From contig JAKSNJ010000005.1 of NCBI GenBank assembly GCA_024399965.1, positions 20,281 through 84,280 on the forward strand: a DNA stretch of 64,000 nt, in the 5' to 3' direction. The notes beneath the pieces are model-generated. The model searched no databases. It was not told where the DNA came from and saw nothing but the letters and a program-made list of their open reading frames with translations. A program made the position numbers and the translations under genes. The first letter of the stretch is position 1. Each line of letters opens with the position of its first letter. Of this stretch, positions 42,131-51,797 are shown piece by piece. The stretch is from Paludibacteraceae bacterium. Lineage in GTDB: Bacteria; Bacteroidota; Bacteroidia; Bacteroidales; Paludibacteraceae.

Positions 42131-43822
42131 ATGCGAAAGATACTTTTTTTCATATCACTTTGCGCAGCCGCAGCGGTGTATGCAGTAAATATTCCACAAG
42201 GGACATTCTACTACGACAACGGCAAAACCGGTTACAGCCACGTTAAATTCGTGTATGGCAATAATTCGGTCAGTTACGTCAAAAGTATGAGTCCGCTCAC
42301 GCAGACAACCTGCGGACACACGGCATCGACCACGTGGCAGATTACGTTCAGTCAAGCCGTGCAGAATATGTACCGCTACAGTTTCGCACAAACCGACTTG
42401 GCAGACGGCACTTACAACAAAAGTTTCACTACACTAAAGGACGAAATCAGCAACACCCGCAACGAACTGCGTACCGCCACTCGCGAAGACGCTTTTGGTG
42501 CGGACGACATCTTCATTCCCTCATCCGGCGATAATTGGGCGCAAGGCGCTTGGACAGCATTGTGTGCCCCTGCAGCAGTGGCATCCGGCACTCTGCCCGT
42601 ACTATACATCGACACAGAGAACGGCAAAGAAATCGTTTCCGAAGAGGAATATATCAACGCCACCTATCATTTGGACAACGATGCACCGCAACCTATGCAG
42701 ATACGCGGACGAGGCAACTACACTTGGCGCGACTTTGACAAGAAACCCTACCGCCTCAAATTGGAAAGCAAAGCAGCCCTGCTCGGCATGGCGAAAAGCA
42801 AGCACTGGGCACTGCTCGCGCACGCAGACGATACTTACGGTTTTATGCGCAACGCCCTCGGCTTCTGGTTGAGCAAGCGCATCGGTCTGAAATGGACGCC
42901 ATCGCAAGAACCCGTAGAGGTGATACTGAACGGACAATACTGGGGGCTGTATTTCCTGACTGAGACAATTCGCGTAGATAAGACGCGCGTCAATATCGTG
43001 GAGCAACCAGACTTGCTGAATGCAGTTTCGGATTCAATCACAGGCGGCTGGCTGGTAGAGATAGACAATTACTACAGCGAGAGCGGACAAGTACACATGA
43101 CAGAAGGGAACGGCGAGAATATCATGATAACCCTGCACACCCCCGAACTGACCTCTCAACACCAGTGGAACTACATCAGCAGCCAAATGACGGCCTTGGA
43201 CAAGGCCATATATGGCAATTACCCCGAACAATTGATTGATTTGGACGAAGCAGCCAAATACTACATCGTGCAGGAGATAATGGAGGACTGCGAATCCTAT
43301 CACGGCAGTTGCTATCTATACAAAGACATGGGTACCGACAAAAAGTGGATGTGGGGGCCTGTGTGGGACTTCGGTAACTCTTTTGAACGCCATGCCGACC
43401 GTTTTATTTGGGACCGCCCTATTTGGAGTCAAGTGTGGATAGGCCAACTATACACCAATACGTCTTTTCAAAAACTGGTAAAGAAATACTGGCAGCATTT
43501 CCTGTATTACGACTATGCAGACTTGAGTTCGTACATTGACAGTTACGTATCCCTGATATCCGCTGCTGCCAAGAATGACGCCGCCCGTTGGCCTCAATAC
43601 GGCAATAGCAATATGAGCGATAAGAAACAAAAAGTGAAAGACCGTCTGTCATGGCGCACTAACTGGCTCAAGCAACAATGGGGCGAAGGCAAACAAGATA
43701 CAGGGGTGGAAGAGTTGAGAGTTGATAGTGTAGAGTTTAGAGGGAAATATATACATAACGGACGGCTGATTATTCGCCACAACGGCAAGACATACAATGC
43801 CTACGGGGCAGTTGTACGGTAG
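42131..43822 (+). CDS. CotH-family kinase-like exported protein with shared tail
   Basis: 563 residues with signal peptide MRKILFFISLCAAAAVYA. The region from about residue 155 to 510 is a CotH domain (PF08757), an atypical kinase fold: MQIRGRGNYTWRDFDKKPYRLKLE, KSKHWALLAHADD, LNGQYWGLYFLTETIRVDK and the GPVWDFGNSFE acid motif. CotH proteins phosphorylate secreted or coat proteins in spore formers; the bacterial substrate here is unknown. The linker after the domain (about EELRVDSVEFRG) is encoded by a heptanucleotide repeat (43715-43742), and the protein ends LIIRHNGKTYNAYGAVVR, the shared tail. Confidence 0.88.
   Translation: MRKILFFISLCAAAAVYAVNIPQGTFYYDNGKTGYSHVKFVYGNNSVSYVKSMSPLTQTTCGHTASTTWQITFSQAVQNMYRYSFAQTDLADGTYNKSFTTLKDEISNTRNELRTATREDAFGADDIFIPSSGDNWAQGAWTALCAPAAVASGTLPVLYIDTENGKEIVSEEEYINATYHLDNDAPQPMQIRGRGNYTWRDFDKKPYRLKLESKAALLGMAKSKHWALLAHADDTYGFMRNALGFWLSKRIGLKWTPSQEPVEVILNGQYWGLYFLTETIRVDKTRVNIVEQPDLLNAVSDSITGGWLVEIDNYYSESGQVHMTEGNGENIMITLHTPELTSQHQWNYISSQMTALDKAIYGNYPEQLIDLDEAAKYYIVQEIMEDCESYHGSCYLYKDMGTDKKWMWGPVWDFGNSFERHADRFIWDRPIWSQVWIGQLYTNTSFQKLVKKYWQHFLYYDYADLSSYIDSYVSLISAAAKNDAARWPQYGNSNMSDKKQKVKDRLSWRTNWLKQQWGEGKQDTGVEELRVDSVEFRGKYIHNGRLIIRHNGKTYNAYGAVVR
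43715..43742. repeat. Heptanucleotide repeat inside cotH-like coding sequence
   Basis: Units ttgagag, ttgatag, tgtagag, tttagag. They encode the linker between the CotH domain and the C-terminal tail. Confidence 0.75.
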
Positions 43823-43849
43823 TTGAAATTTAGCGTATAAAGTGAATTT

Positions 43850-44956
43850 ATGATAACAATAGAACAATTGAAAGACGTTCAGCAACGCGCTGACAAATTG
43901 AAACAGTACTTGCAGATTGACGAGAAACGCGTTCAACTGGAGGAGGAAGAGTTACACACCCAAGCACCCGGTTTTTGGGACGATGCCAAAGCCGCCGAAG
44001 CACAAATGCGCAAGGTGAAGAATATCAAACGCTGGATAGAAGGGTTTGAGGGCGTGCGCTCGGCTACCGATGAGTTAGCACTGGCTTTTGACTTCTTCAA
44101 AGATGAGTTAGTTACCGAACAAGATGTAGATAACGCCTACTCCACCGCCCTTGCAGCTGTGGAAGATTTGGAAATGAAGAATATGCTGTCGCACGAGGAA
44201 GACAGTATGCCGGCCGTGCTGAAGATTGTGTCCGGTGCCGGTGGTACAGAGGCGCAAGACTGGGCAGAACAACTGATGCGTATGTATCAGCGCTACTGCG
44301 AGAAGCACGACTATAAAGTAACCGTCAGCAACTTCCAAGAGGGCGATGAGGCAGGTATCAAGACCGTAACGTTTAACATAGAAGGCGACATGGCATACGG
44401 CTATTTGAAAAGCGAGAACGGCGTACATCGCCTCGTGCGCGTAAGCCCGTACAATGCCCAAGGTAAACGCATGACCTCCTTCGCCAGTGTATTTGTAGTG
44501 CCGTTGATAGACGACAGCATAGATATCGAAGTGAACCCTGCCGGTATCAGTTGGGACACGTTCCGCAGTTCGGGCGCAGGAGGACAGAACGTAAACAAAG
44601 TAGAGTCCGGTGTACGTCTGCACTATAAGTTCATCAACTGCCTGACAGGTCAGCCCGACGAGATAGTTATTGAAAATACGGAAACGCGTGACCAGCCCAA
44701 GAACCGCGAAAACGCCTTGCGCCACCTCCGGTCACAGTTGTATGAATTGGAGTTGGAGAAACGCCGTCAAGCCGCAGCCAAAGTGGAAGCAGGTAAGAAA
44801 AAGATTGAATGGGGCAGTCAGATACGCAGTTATGTGTTTGATGACCGTCGCGTAAAAGACCATCGCACCAATTATGAGACACACAATGTGAACGCGGTCA
44901 TGGACGGCGACATAGATGCGTTCATCAAAGCATACTTGATGGAATTTCCCGATTAA
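43850..44956 (+). CDS. prfB: Peptide chain release factor 2, without programmed frameshift
   Basis: RF2 reads UAA and UGA. The 368-residue frame runs uninterrupted from ATG 43850. At the place where most bacteria carry an in-frame UGA after ...YL (here KQYLQIDEKR), a Gln codon (CAG) stands, so the usual autoregulatory +1 frameshift is absent. The recognition motif reads RVSPYNAQGK (SPY, a variant of SPF), and the catalytic loop is GAGGQNVNKVESG. It starts 27 bp after the cotH-like gene and is followed by the dispersed repeat at 44964. Confidence 0.96.
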   Translation: MITIEQLKDVQQRADKLKQYLQIDEKRVQLEEEELHTQAPGFWDDAKAAEAQMRKVKNIKRWIEGFEGVRSATDELALAFDFFKDELVTEQDVDNAYSTALAAVEDLEMKNMLSHEEDSMPAVLKIVSGAGGTEAQDWAEQLMRMYQRYCEKHDYKVTVSNFQEGDEAGIKTVTFNIEGDMAYGYLKSENGVHRLVRVSPYNAQGKRMTSFASVFVVPLIDDSIDIEVNPAGISWDTFRSSGAGGQNVNKVESGVRLHYKFINCLTGQPDEIVIENTETRDQPKNRENALRHLRSQLYELELEKRRQAAAKVEAGKKKIEWGSQIRSYVFDDRRVKDHRTNYETHNVNAVMDGDIDAFIKAYLMEFPD

Positions 44957-44963
44957 CCAATTA

Positions 44964-45066
44964 AGGACCGCTGACGCTGATGGAGTAAAGACCGCTTCGC
45001 TGATGGAATAAGGACAGTCCATACTCCATACTCTATCAGTGAGCGCAGCGAACGGTCTATAATCTA
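44964..45066. repeat. Dispersed repeat of about 105 bp (copy 2)
   Basis: Aligns with 23030-23134: GGACCGCTGACGCTGATGG, GACCGCTTCGCTGATGGAAT, GACAGTCC, heptads ccatact, ccatact, then ATCAGTGAGCG and AGCGAACGGTC. Here it fills the gap between prfB and dnaE and may form a hairpin in the transcript. Confidence 0.82.
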
Positions 45067-45088
45067 AATTAGCCAATTAACCAATAAG

Positions 45089-48000
45089 ATGTTTACCCAC
45101 TTACACGTTCATAGTCAATACTCGGTGCTGGACGGAATGAGCAAAGTACCGGCATTGGTAGATAAAGCCATCCGATGCGGTATGCCCGCCATCGCCCTGA
45201 CCGACCACGGCAATATGTACGGCATAAAAGAATTGCTGGACTACTGCAAAAGTATTAACAAAAAGCGCAAAGAGGCAGGCGAAGCTCCCTTCAAGCCCAT
45301 TGTGGGTGTAGAAGCATACTGCGCCCGTCGTGGTCGTTTCAGCCGTAGTGACGAAAAAGCCATCAACGGTTGGGGACGTGAGTACATCATCGACCGTAGC
45401 GGTTGGCATCTTATCCTGCTTGCCAAAAACATGACCGGCTATCAAAACCTGTGCAAGATAGTCAGTGCCGGATTTATGGACGAGGCGTATTACTACAGTC
45501 CGCGTATTGATAAATCCCTATTAGAGCAATATCACGAAGGTATTATTTGCTCAAGCGCGTGCTTGGGCGGCGAGTTGCCACAGTATATTTTAGAAGGCAA
45601 GTTAGACGAAGCAGAACAGACTATTCAGTGGTTCAAAAACCTATTTGGCGACGACTACTATATCGAACTACAACGCCACGAGACACAAAAGCCCGGCGGT
45701 GACCAAGAGACGTATCAGAAGCAATGCCAAGTGAATCCCGTACTCATCGAGTTGGCACGTAAATACGGCATCAAAGTGATTGCTACCAACGATGCTCACT
45801 TTGTGGAAGAAGAGCACGCCGAGGCACATGACCGACTGATATGTCTCAGCACCAACCACTACGTAGATGATGTCAACCGAATGCACTACACCAAGCAGGA
45901 GTGGCTCAAGTCGCAGGAGGAGATGGCCGCCATCTTTGCCGATATACCTGAGGCGCTGGAGAATACGCAAGAGATTGTAGATAAGGTAGAGATATACGAC
46001 ATCGACCGCGACCCTATTATGCCCCTATTCCCTATTCCTGAGGACTTTGGTACAGAAGCACAGTGGCGTGAGAAGTTTACCCCCGAACAACTGATTGCGG
46101 AGTTTACCTCTGACGAGAACGGCGAGAATCCCCTACCCCAAGACGAGGCAGACAAGAAAATAAAGAAACTCGGTGGTATAGACCGCCTTTACCGCATTAA
46201 GTTTGAGGCCGACTATTTGAAGCACCTCACTATGCAAGGCGCAACCAAGCGTTACGGTGACCCCTTGCCCCAAGAGGTAGAAGACCGCATACGGTTTGAG
46301 TTACACGTGATGAAGACCATGGGTTTCCCCGGTTACTTCCTCATCGTGATGGACTTTATCAAGGGCGCACGCGAAGAATTGGGCGTCAGTGTAGGTCCGG
46401 GTCGTGGCAGTGCGGCCGGTTCGGTAGTAGCTTACTGCCTACGCATTACCGATTTGGATCCTTTGAAGTACGACTTACTGTTTGAGCGTTTCCTGAATCC
46501 CGACCGTATATCTTTGCCTGATATAGATACGGACTTTGACGATGCCGGACGAGGCAAGGTGCTTGATTGGGTAAGTAAGAAATACGGCGAAACCCACGTG
46601 GCACATATCATTACCTATGGCACGATGGCGACCAAGTCGGCATTGGCCGATGTAGGGCGTGTACAGCGTGTGCCACTACCAACCGTCAACGAGATAAAGA
46701 AACTCGTTCCAGACGCTTTCCCTGAGAACTTGAAAGACGCCAAAGGCAAACCGCTGAAAGTGAATCTGAAGAACTGTTACCAGCATGTAGATGAACTAAA
46801 AGCGTTGCTAAACGGTGCGGACGCCGGCATACGCGATATGCTGACGTATGCGGAACAGTTGGAAGATACGATTCGGCAAGTCGGCATTCACGCTTGCGGT
46901 GTCATTATCGGTGCAGATGACCTCACTAAGTTTGCGCCCCTATCCTCAGTAGAAGACAAGGACAGCAAAAAGCGTGTGCTGGTAACCGAGTACGACGGAC
47001 ACGTAGTTGAGAGCGTGGGACTGATTAAGATGGACTTCCTCGGGCTCAAGACGCTAACGATTATCAAGGAGTGTCTCGCCCAAATCAAACGTGCAAAAGG
47101 TATAGACATCGACATCGACCACATTCCGTTGGACGATGCCGAGACCTATAAACTATTCTCCGAAGGCAAGACGGTGGCGGTGTTCCAGTTTGAATCGACC
47201 GGTATGCAGAAATACTTGCGCGATTTGCAACCGAACGTCATCACCGACCTGATTGCCATGAACGCCCTTTATCGTCCGGGGCCATTGGAGTATATTCCTA
47301 CGTTCATTAAACGTAAGAAAGGCGAAGAACCCATCACCTATGATATTCCTTGCATGGAACAGTACCTAAAGGATACGTACGGCGTAACCGTTTATCAGGA
47401 GCAGGTGATGTTGCTCAGTCGTCTCTTGGCAGGTTTTACCCGAGGTGAGAGTGATGCCTTGCGTAAGGCGATGGGTAAGAAGAAAAAGGACATCGTTGAT
47501 GCTATGAAGCCCAAGTTTATCAAGGGCGGTCAGGAGCGCGGTCACGACCCAAAGATATTAGAGAAGATTTGGCATGACTGGGAGGCATTTGCTTCATACG
47601 CTTTCAATAAGTCGCACGCTGCCTGCTATGCTTGGGTGGCCTATCAGACGGGCTATCTCAAGGCGCATTTCCCTGCCGAGTTCATGGCTGCCAACTTGAC
47701 TGTTGCCAAAGACGATATCACCACCGTGACTAAATATATGGACGAGTGCCGCAGTTTAGGCATAGATGTGCTGGAGCCAGACGTGAACGAGTCTGACTTG
47801 ACCTTCACTGTCAATACCGCCGGTGCTATTCGTTTCGGTTTAGGAGGTATCAAGGGCGTGGGCGAAGGTGCAGTAGAGGCCATTCTCCGTGAACGTGAGG
47901 CCAACGGCAAATATACCAGCGTGTTTAATTTCTTAGAGCGTGTCAACCTGCAAGCTTGTAACCGCAAAACGGTTGAGAACTTAGCCAAATGCGGTGCATT

Positions 48001-49042
48001 AGACTGTTTCCAAGGTATTTACCGCGAACAGATATTAGGTATCAACGACAAGGGCGAAGACATGTTAGACGTGCTTATGCGCTACGGCAACAAGTATCAG
48101 CAAGATAAGCAACAACAGCAGAACACCCTATTCGGTGAGATTGACGGCGGTATCGAGATACAGAAGCCAGAATTGCCTAAGTCGCCTCACATGACCACGA
48201 TTGAGCGACTAAATATAGAGAAAGAACTCATTGGTATTTATCTCTCAGCGCACCCATTGGACGAGTACGAGTTTGAGGTGCGGCAGATGAGCACTATTCA
48301 TAGCGACGACCTCAACTGGTTAGATAGCCGACGCAAGGAGGTGGAAATCACCAAACGAGACGGTTCCAAGTCCACCAAACGCCGTATTTGTCTCAAAGAT
48401 TGGGAAGGTGTCATTGAGGAGGCAGAGAACGAAGAAGGCGAAACAGAGCAGATTGATGTTTACCAAAAGTTGAAGAGCTTAATTGAGAAACACCAGAATA
48501 CGCCTATGCACTTATGCGGTTTAGTTACCTCCGCAGAGGAGCGAACGGGGCGTAGCGGTATTCCCTATGGGACCTACACGATAGAGGATTATAACGGCAG
48601 TTACAGTTTTGCATTGTTCCGCGAGACATATCAGCAAATGGCTCCGGTACTCAAGCCCAATGTGTATGTTTACCTTACCGGCACCTTGCAGCAGGTGGGT
48701 AAAGGGCGTGATTATTTCAAGGAAAAGCCCCTAACCGAGGGCGAATATGAGTTCGCCATTCAGCAGGTAGAGTTTCTGCAGGAGGTGCAGGACAAGTATC
48801 TGTCCCAACTGGTGTTGCGTATTCCGATAGAGAACGTGGACAGCAGTTTGGTAGATGAACTGACGGACACGGTTAAGCAGCACCCGGGTAAATCATTGCT
48901 CAAGATAGAGATTTACGACACCGGTAAGCAGAACGTGATTCAGTTTACCTCACAAACGTACACCGTGCATGTCAACAAAGAGTTTTACGCTTGGCTCAAG
49001 GCCAAAGAGCAAGAAGGTATATTGTCAATCGCTATAAAATAA
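45089..49042 (+). CDS. dnaE: DNA polymerase III alpha subunit
   Basis: The replicative polymerase. The 1317-residue product begins with a PHP domain (FTHLHVHSQYSVLDGMSK, about 1-20; AIALTDHGNMYG). The polymerase core shows the catalytic Asp triad region LPDIDTDFDDAGRGKVLDWV (about residues 475-494), with GPGRGSAAGSVVAYCL before it and ALYRPGPLEYIPTFI after it. It continues through helix-hairpin-helix and OB-fold parts (MHLCGLVTSAEERTGR). Length is somewhat above the E. coli protein (1160), as is common in Bacteroidota. It leads a plus-strand run with yicC and a BtuF-like gene. Confidence 0.97.
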   Translation: MFTHLHVHSQYSVLDGMSKVPALVDKAIRCGMPAIALTDHGNMYGIKELLDYCKSINKKRKEAGEAPFKPIVGVEAYCARRGRFSRSDEKAINGWGREYIIDRSGWHLILLAKNMTGYQNLCKIVSAGFMDEAYYYSPRIDKSLLEQYHEGIICSSACLGGELPQYILEGKLDEAEQTIQWFKNLFGDDYYIELQRHETQKPGGDQETYQKQCQVNPVLIELARKYGIKVIATNDAHFVEEEHAEAHDRLICLSTNHYVDDVNRMHYTKQEWLKSQEEMAAIFADIPEALENTQEIVDKVEIYDIDRDPIMPLFPIPEDFGTEAQWREKFTPEQLIAEFTSDENGENPLPQDEADKKIKKLGGIDRLYRIKFEADYLKHLTMQGATKRYGDPLPQEVEDRIRFELHVMKTMGFPGYFLIVMDFIKGAREELGVSVGPGRGSAAGSVVAYCLRITDLDPLKYDLLFERFLNPDRISLPDIDTDFDDAGRGKVLDWVSKKYGETHVAHIITYGTMATKSALADVGRVQRVPLPTVNEIKKLVPDAFPENLKDAKGKPLKVNLKNCYQHVDELKALLNGADAGIRDMLTYAEQLEDTIRQVGIHACGVIIGADDLTKFAPLSSVEDKDSKKRVLVTEYDGHVVESVGLIKMDFLGLKTLTIIKECLAQIKRAKGIDIDIDHIPLDDAETYKLFSEGKTVAVFQFESTGMQKYLRDLQPNVITDLIAMNALYRPGPLEYIPTFIKRKKGEEPITYDIPCMEQYLKDTYGVTVYQEQVMLLSRLLAGFTRGESDALRKAMGKKKKDIVDAMKPKFIKGGQERGHDPKILEKIWHDWEAFASYAFNKSHAACYAWVAYQTGYLKAHFPAEFMAANLTVAKDDITTVTKYMDECRSLGIDVLEPDVNESDLTFTVNTAGAIRFGLGGIKGVGEGAVEAILREREANGKYTSVFNFLERVNLQACNRKTVENLAKCGALDCFQGIYREQILGINDKGEDMLDVLMRYGNKYQQDKQQQQNTLFGEIDGGIEIQKPELPKSPHMTTIERLNIEKELIGIYLSAHPLDEYEFEVRQMSTIHSDDLNWLDSRRKEVEITKRDGSKSTKRRICLKDWEGVIEEAENEEGETEQIDVYQKLKSLIEKHQNTPMHLCGLVTSAEERTGRSGIPYGTYTIEDYNGSYSFALFRETYQQMAPVLKPNVYVYLTGTLQQVGKGRDYFKEKPLTEGEYEFAIQQVEFLQEVQDKYLSQLVLRIPIENVDSSLVDELTDTVKQHPGKSLLKIEIYDTGKQNVIQFTSQTYTVHVNKEFYAWLKAKEQEGILSIAIK

Positions 49043-49044
49043 AT

Positions 49045-49965
49045 ATGTTACAATCAATGACCGGCTACGGCAAGGCCGAATATACATTTGCCGACCACAA
49101 GACGATTGTGGAACTGCGTAGTTTGAATAGCAAACAACTCGATTTAAATCTCAAAGTAGCGTCTATTTTCCGTGACAAAGAGCCGGACATACGGGCCCTG
49201 CTCACAGCACCGTTGGAGCGCGGTAAGGTAGATGTAGCCATTTATACGCAAGCCCTTGACGGCAGCGCCACCCCCAACGAAATCACGCCTATCAACGAGG
49301 AACTTTTTACCTATTACTATCAGCAACTGCGTCACCTGCAGGACCAACTCGGAATGCCTGCACCTCAGGATTACACGGGTGCCATCTTGCGTATGCCGGG
49401 TGTGGTAGCGCAAGCCAACACGTTGGCGACGATAGATAACGATGAGTGGAAGATATTGCAAGGTGCTATCCAGCAGGCCTTGGCATCGTTCCGTGCCTTC
49501 CGCGTGCAGGAGGGAGCCGCCTTGGAAAAGATGTTCACGGAGAAATTAGACGGCATACTGGCACTGCTTGCGCAAGTGGAGCCCCTTGAGAAAGGCCGTG
49601 TAGAAAAAATCAAAGAGCGCCTAATCGACAACCTCAATAAACTGACTGACGGTTCATCGGCCGACAAGAAGGTAACTATCGCCTACGACAAGTCCCGTTT
49701 GGAAGCAGAGTTGATTTATTATCTTGAAAAGCTGGACATAACAGAAGAGAAAGTGCGTCTTCGTAATCACATTAAGTATTTCCGTGAAACGATGTCGCAA
49801 GACGGTGCCGGTGTAGGCAAGAAACTCGGTTTCATAGCACAGGAGATGGGACGCGAGATTAACACGCTCGGCAGCAAGTCCAACGAGTCGCAGATGCAGA
49901 TACTTGATGTGCAGATGAAGGATATCCTCGAGCAAATCAAAGAGCAAGTTCTCAATGTGCTGTAA
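49045..49965 (+). CDS. YicC/YloC family endoribonuclease
   Basis: 306 residues starting MLQSMTGYGKAEYTF, the family N-terminus (PF03755), with ELRSLNSKQLDLNLK (about 24-38) and a C-terminal DUF1732 domain containing LRNHIKYFRETM and GKKLGFIAQEMGREINTLGSKSN. YicC proteins degrade certain RNAs in stationary phase or stress. The start 49045 is 2 bp after the dnaE stop, giving tight coupling. An in-frame ATG at 48991 lies inside dnaE and is not supported by the family. Confidence 0.94.
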   Translation: MLQSMTGYGKAEYTFADHKTIVELRSLNSKQLDLNLKVASIFRDKEPDIRALLTAPLERGKVDVAIYTQALDGSATPNEITPINEELFTYYYQQLRHLQDQLGMPAPQDYTGAILRMPGVVAQANTLATIDNDEWKILQGAIQQALASFRAFRVQEGAALEKMFTEKLDGILALLAQVEPLEKGRVEKIKERLIDNLNKLTDGSSADKKVTIAYDKSRLEAELIYYLEKLDITEEKVRLRNHIKYFRETMSQDGAGVGKKLGFIAQEMGREINTLGSKSNESQMQILDVQMKDILEQIKEQVLNVL

Positions 49966-51039
49966 GTGCATAAAGTACTCCACCATATTACCCTCGCCAT
50001 TTCAGCCGGTGTATTGCTGATGTTGGTGTCCTGCGCTCCGTCGCCCCCTAATCCCATCAGAGAGGGGAACCGCTACGCAACGGGCTTTCGCATTGAGCAG
50101 CAGGACTCATCTATTCGGCTGACTATTTATTCGCCGTGGCATAGTTCCCAAGTGATGGGTGTCTATACGATAGAGCGTCCTTATCGCCGCCTTGCCTCTA
50201 ATGCGTGTACGCACGTGGGATATATTAAGGAATTGGGCGCGCTGTGTTGCCTTGTGGGTATTACCGACCTGAATTTGGTCTATACGCCTCTGCCGGACTC
50301 GGTGAAGGATTTAGGCAACAGTATGTCCCCCAATATGGAACGTATCGTGCTGAGCGGTGCTGAGGTCATGCTGCTCTCCACATACGCGGAAGGCGACGGT
50401 ACTCCTGAGCGTCTTCGCACATTGGGTATGCCTATTGTTTATATCAACGAGTGGCAGGAGAGCCACCCCCTTGCCCGTGCCGAGTGGATACGTGTTTTTG
50501 GAGCCCTAACGGGGCATCTGGCGGAGGCAGACAGTATTTTCAATATCGTTTGTGCCAACTATAACTCACCTCTCCCCCTTACTGAGGGGGTTGGGGGGTG
50601 TGACCTCACCCACTCTCCCTCCCTTCTCTCGGGTCAAGATTTCCGCGGCACGTGGTATGTTCCGGCAGGGAAGACGTATATGGGTCAACTGTTTCAGGAC
50701 GCAGGTTATGCCTATCGCTATGCCGATGACGAACGAACCCAATCTATTCCGTTAAGTACGGAGCAGGTAATCCGCGAGTTTGAGGAGGCAGATGTGTGGG
50801 TAGGCGTGCAAGCCAGTAGTTTAGCCGAATTGGCCCAAATAGACGACAAGCACCGTTGGTTTAAGGCCTATCAGACAGGCCGTGTGTATTCGTATGGCAA
50901 ACGCACTACTGCTACCGGTGGAAATGATTTTTGGGAGACGGGAGCCGTACATCCGGAATATATATTGCGCGATTTGCGCCATATCCGCGAGTGTAATTGC
51001 TCACCGGATTCGCTATTTTTCCTCCGTCAATTAAACTAA
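49966..51039 (+). CDS. BtuF-like periplasmic binding lipoprotein (GTG start) with repeat insertion
   Basis: 357 residues of the PF01497 type that feeds cobalamin or ferric-siderophore transporters. A lipobox LVSCAPS lies at about residue 23. Conserved parts include RLASNACTHVGYIKELGALCCLVGI, SGAEVMLLSTYAEGDGTPERLRTLGMPIVYINEW and EEADVWVGVQASSLAEL. The start is GTG, directly after the yicC stop. A GC-rich palindromic repeat (50567-50632) is embedded in frame, adding a loop (about LPLTEGVGGCDLTHSPS near residue 205) not expected in the family. Confidence 0.87.
   Translation: MHKVLHHITLAISAGVLLMLVSCAPSPPNPIREGNRYATGFRIEQQDSSIRLTIYSPWHSSQVMGVYTIERPYRRLASNACTHVGYIKELGALCCLVGITDLNLVYTPLPDSVKDLGNSMSPNMERIVLSGAEVMLLSTYAEGDGTPERLRTLGMPIVYINEWQESHPLARAEWIRVFGALTGHLAEADSIFNIVCANYNSPLPLTEGVGGCDLTHSPSLLSGQDFRGTWYVPAGKTYMGQLFQDAGYAYRYADDERTQSIPLSTEQVIREFEEADVWVGVQASSLAELAQIDDKHRWFKAYQTGRVYSYGKRTTATGGNDFWETGAVHPEYILRDLRHIRECNCSPDSLFFLRQLN
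50567..50632. repeat. GC-rich palindromic repeat inside the BtuF-like gene
   Basis: Contains CTCCCCCTTACTGAGGGGG, the reverse complement of the core CCCCCTCAGTAAGGGGGAG also found at 56847 and 61209. The frame stays open across it. Confidence 0.82.
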
Positions 51040-51062
51040 AGTTTTTTGAGGCATTTTTTTAG

Positions 51063-51100
51063 TCGACACTCATTCGACGGTCATTCGACACTCATTCGAC
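51063..51100. repeat. 11-bp tandem repeat, about three and a half units
   Basis: Units tcgacactcat, tcgacggtcat, tcgacactcat, then tcgacccc. It lies between the convergent BtuF-like and InlB-type genes. Confidence 0.75.
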
Positions 51101-51116
51101 CCCCTCAAGCCCCCCC

Positions 51117-51794
51117 TCAATTCACCGGTTGCCCAAGTGCGTCATAGCGTTGGTCAAGGCGTTGAATGTATAGGTGTTCTTTATAGATGTATTTGCGTAC
51201 TTTATCCTTTGTAGCAGTAATCTGCTCACTGCCGGTAGCATATACTGCAAATATCTCGCTTCTCAACTCAAGTGGGCAGTGATTATCAGTACCTCCCTCC
51301 TGTGATGGAGGTATGATTTGGGCATAATACTCCCCTGATAATAGTTCTTGTTTATTGACATAGTAGCCCCTATGTACCAATATATCATCTTCAGGATGAG
51401 CGATGTTATCCGGTTCGCCCACGATACGATACCAAGAAACATCATTTTCCTGCGGTTGATAGCCCTTTTGATACAGGTCTTTCACATTTACCATTACCAG
51501 TTGACCATATAGATTTGCTAATTGAATAATTGTTTGTGGGGCGCATACCTCCTCAAAGATGGCATATATATCTATATTTCCATCTTCGCCAATCACTATT
51601 TCTCTGGGGTTGTCGGTGTTGCCGTCCGACCAGCGAACAAAGCGATTTCCGTTCTCCGGTGTAGCGGTGATAGTAACAATATCACCGCAATGCAATCCGC
51701 CTAATTCGGTATCTTGTGCCCAAAGAGGAATAGTCCATGGACTGAGTAGTATACTCAGCAGCCATGTATATACTATGTGCCTCGTTGATTTCAA
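51117..51794 (-). CDS. Exported InlB-type repeat protein with shared tail
   Basis: 225 residues with signal peptide ending LSPWTIPLWAQ. It contains one InlB B-repeat-like module (about residues 35-85, CGDIVTITATPENGNRFVRWSDGNTD). A further domain contains YQKGYQPQENDVSWYRIVGE and NKQELLSGEYYAQI. It ends YIYKEHLYIQRLDQRYDALGQPVN, a diverged copy of the shared tail. Last gene of the minus-strand surface locus that starts near 60.6 kb. It converges on the BtuF-like gene. Confidence 0.75.
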   Translation of the reverse strand: MKSTRHIVYTWLLSILLSPWTIPLWAQDTELGGLHCGDIVTITATPENGNRFVRWSDGNTDNPREIVIGEDGNIDIYAIFEEVCAPQTIIQLANLYGQLVMVNVKDLYQKGYQPQENDVSWYRIVGEPDNIAHPEDDILVHRGYYVNKQELLSGEYYAQIIPPSQEGGTDNHCPLELRSEIFAVYATGSEQITATKDKVRKYIYKEHLYIQRLDQRYDALGQPVN

Positions 51795-51797
51795 GTT

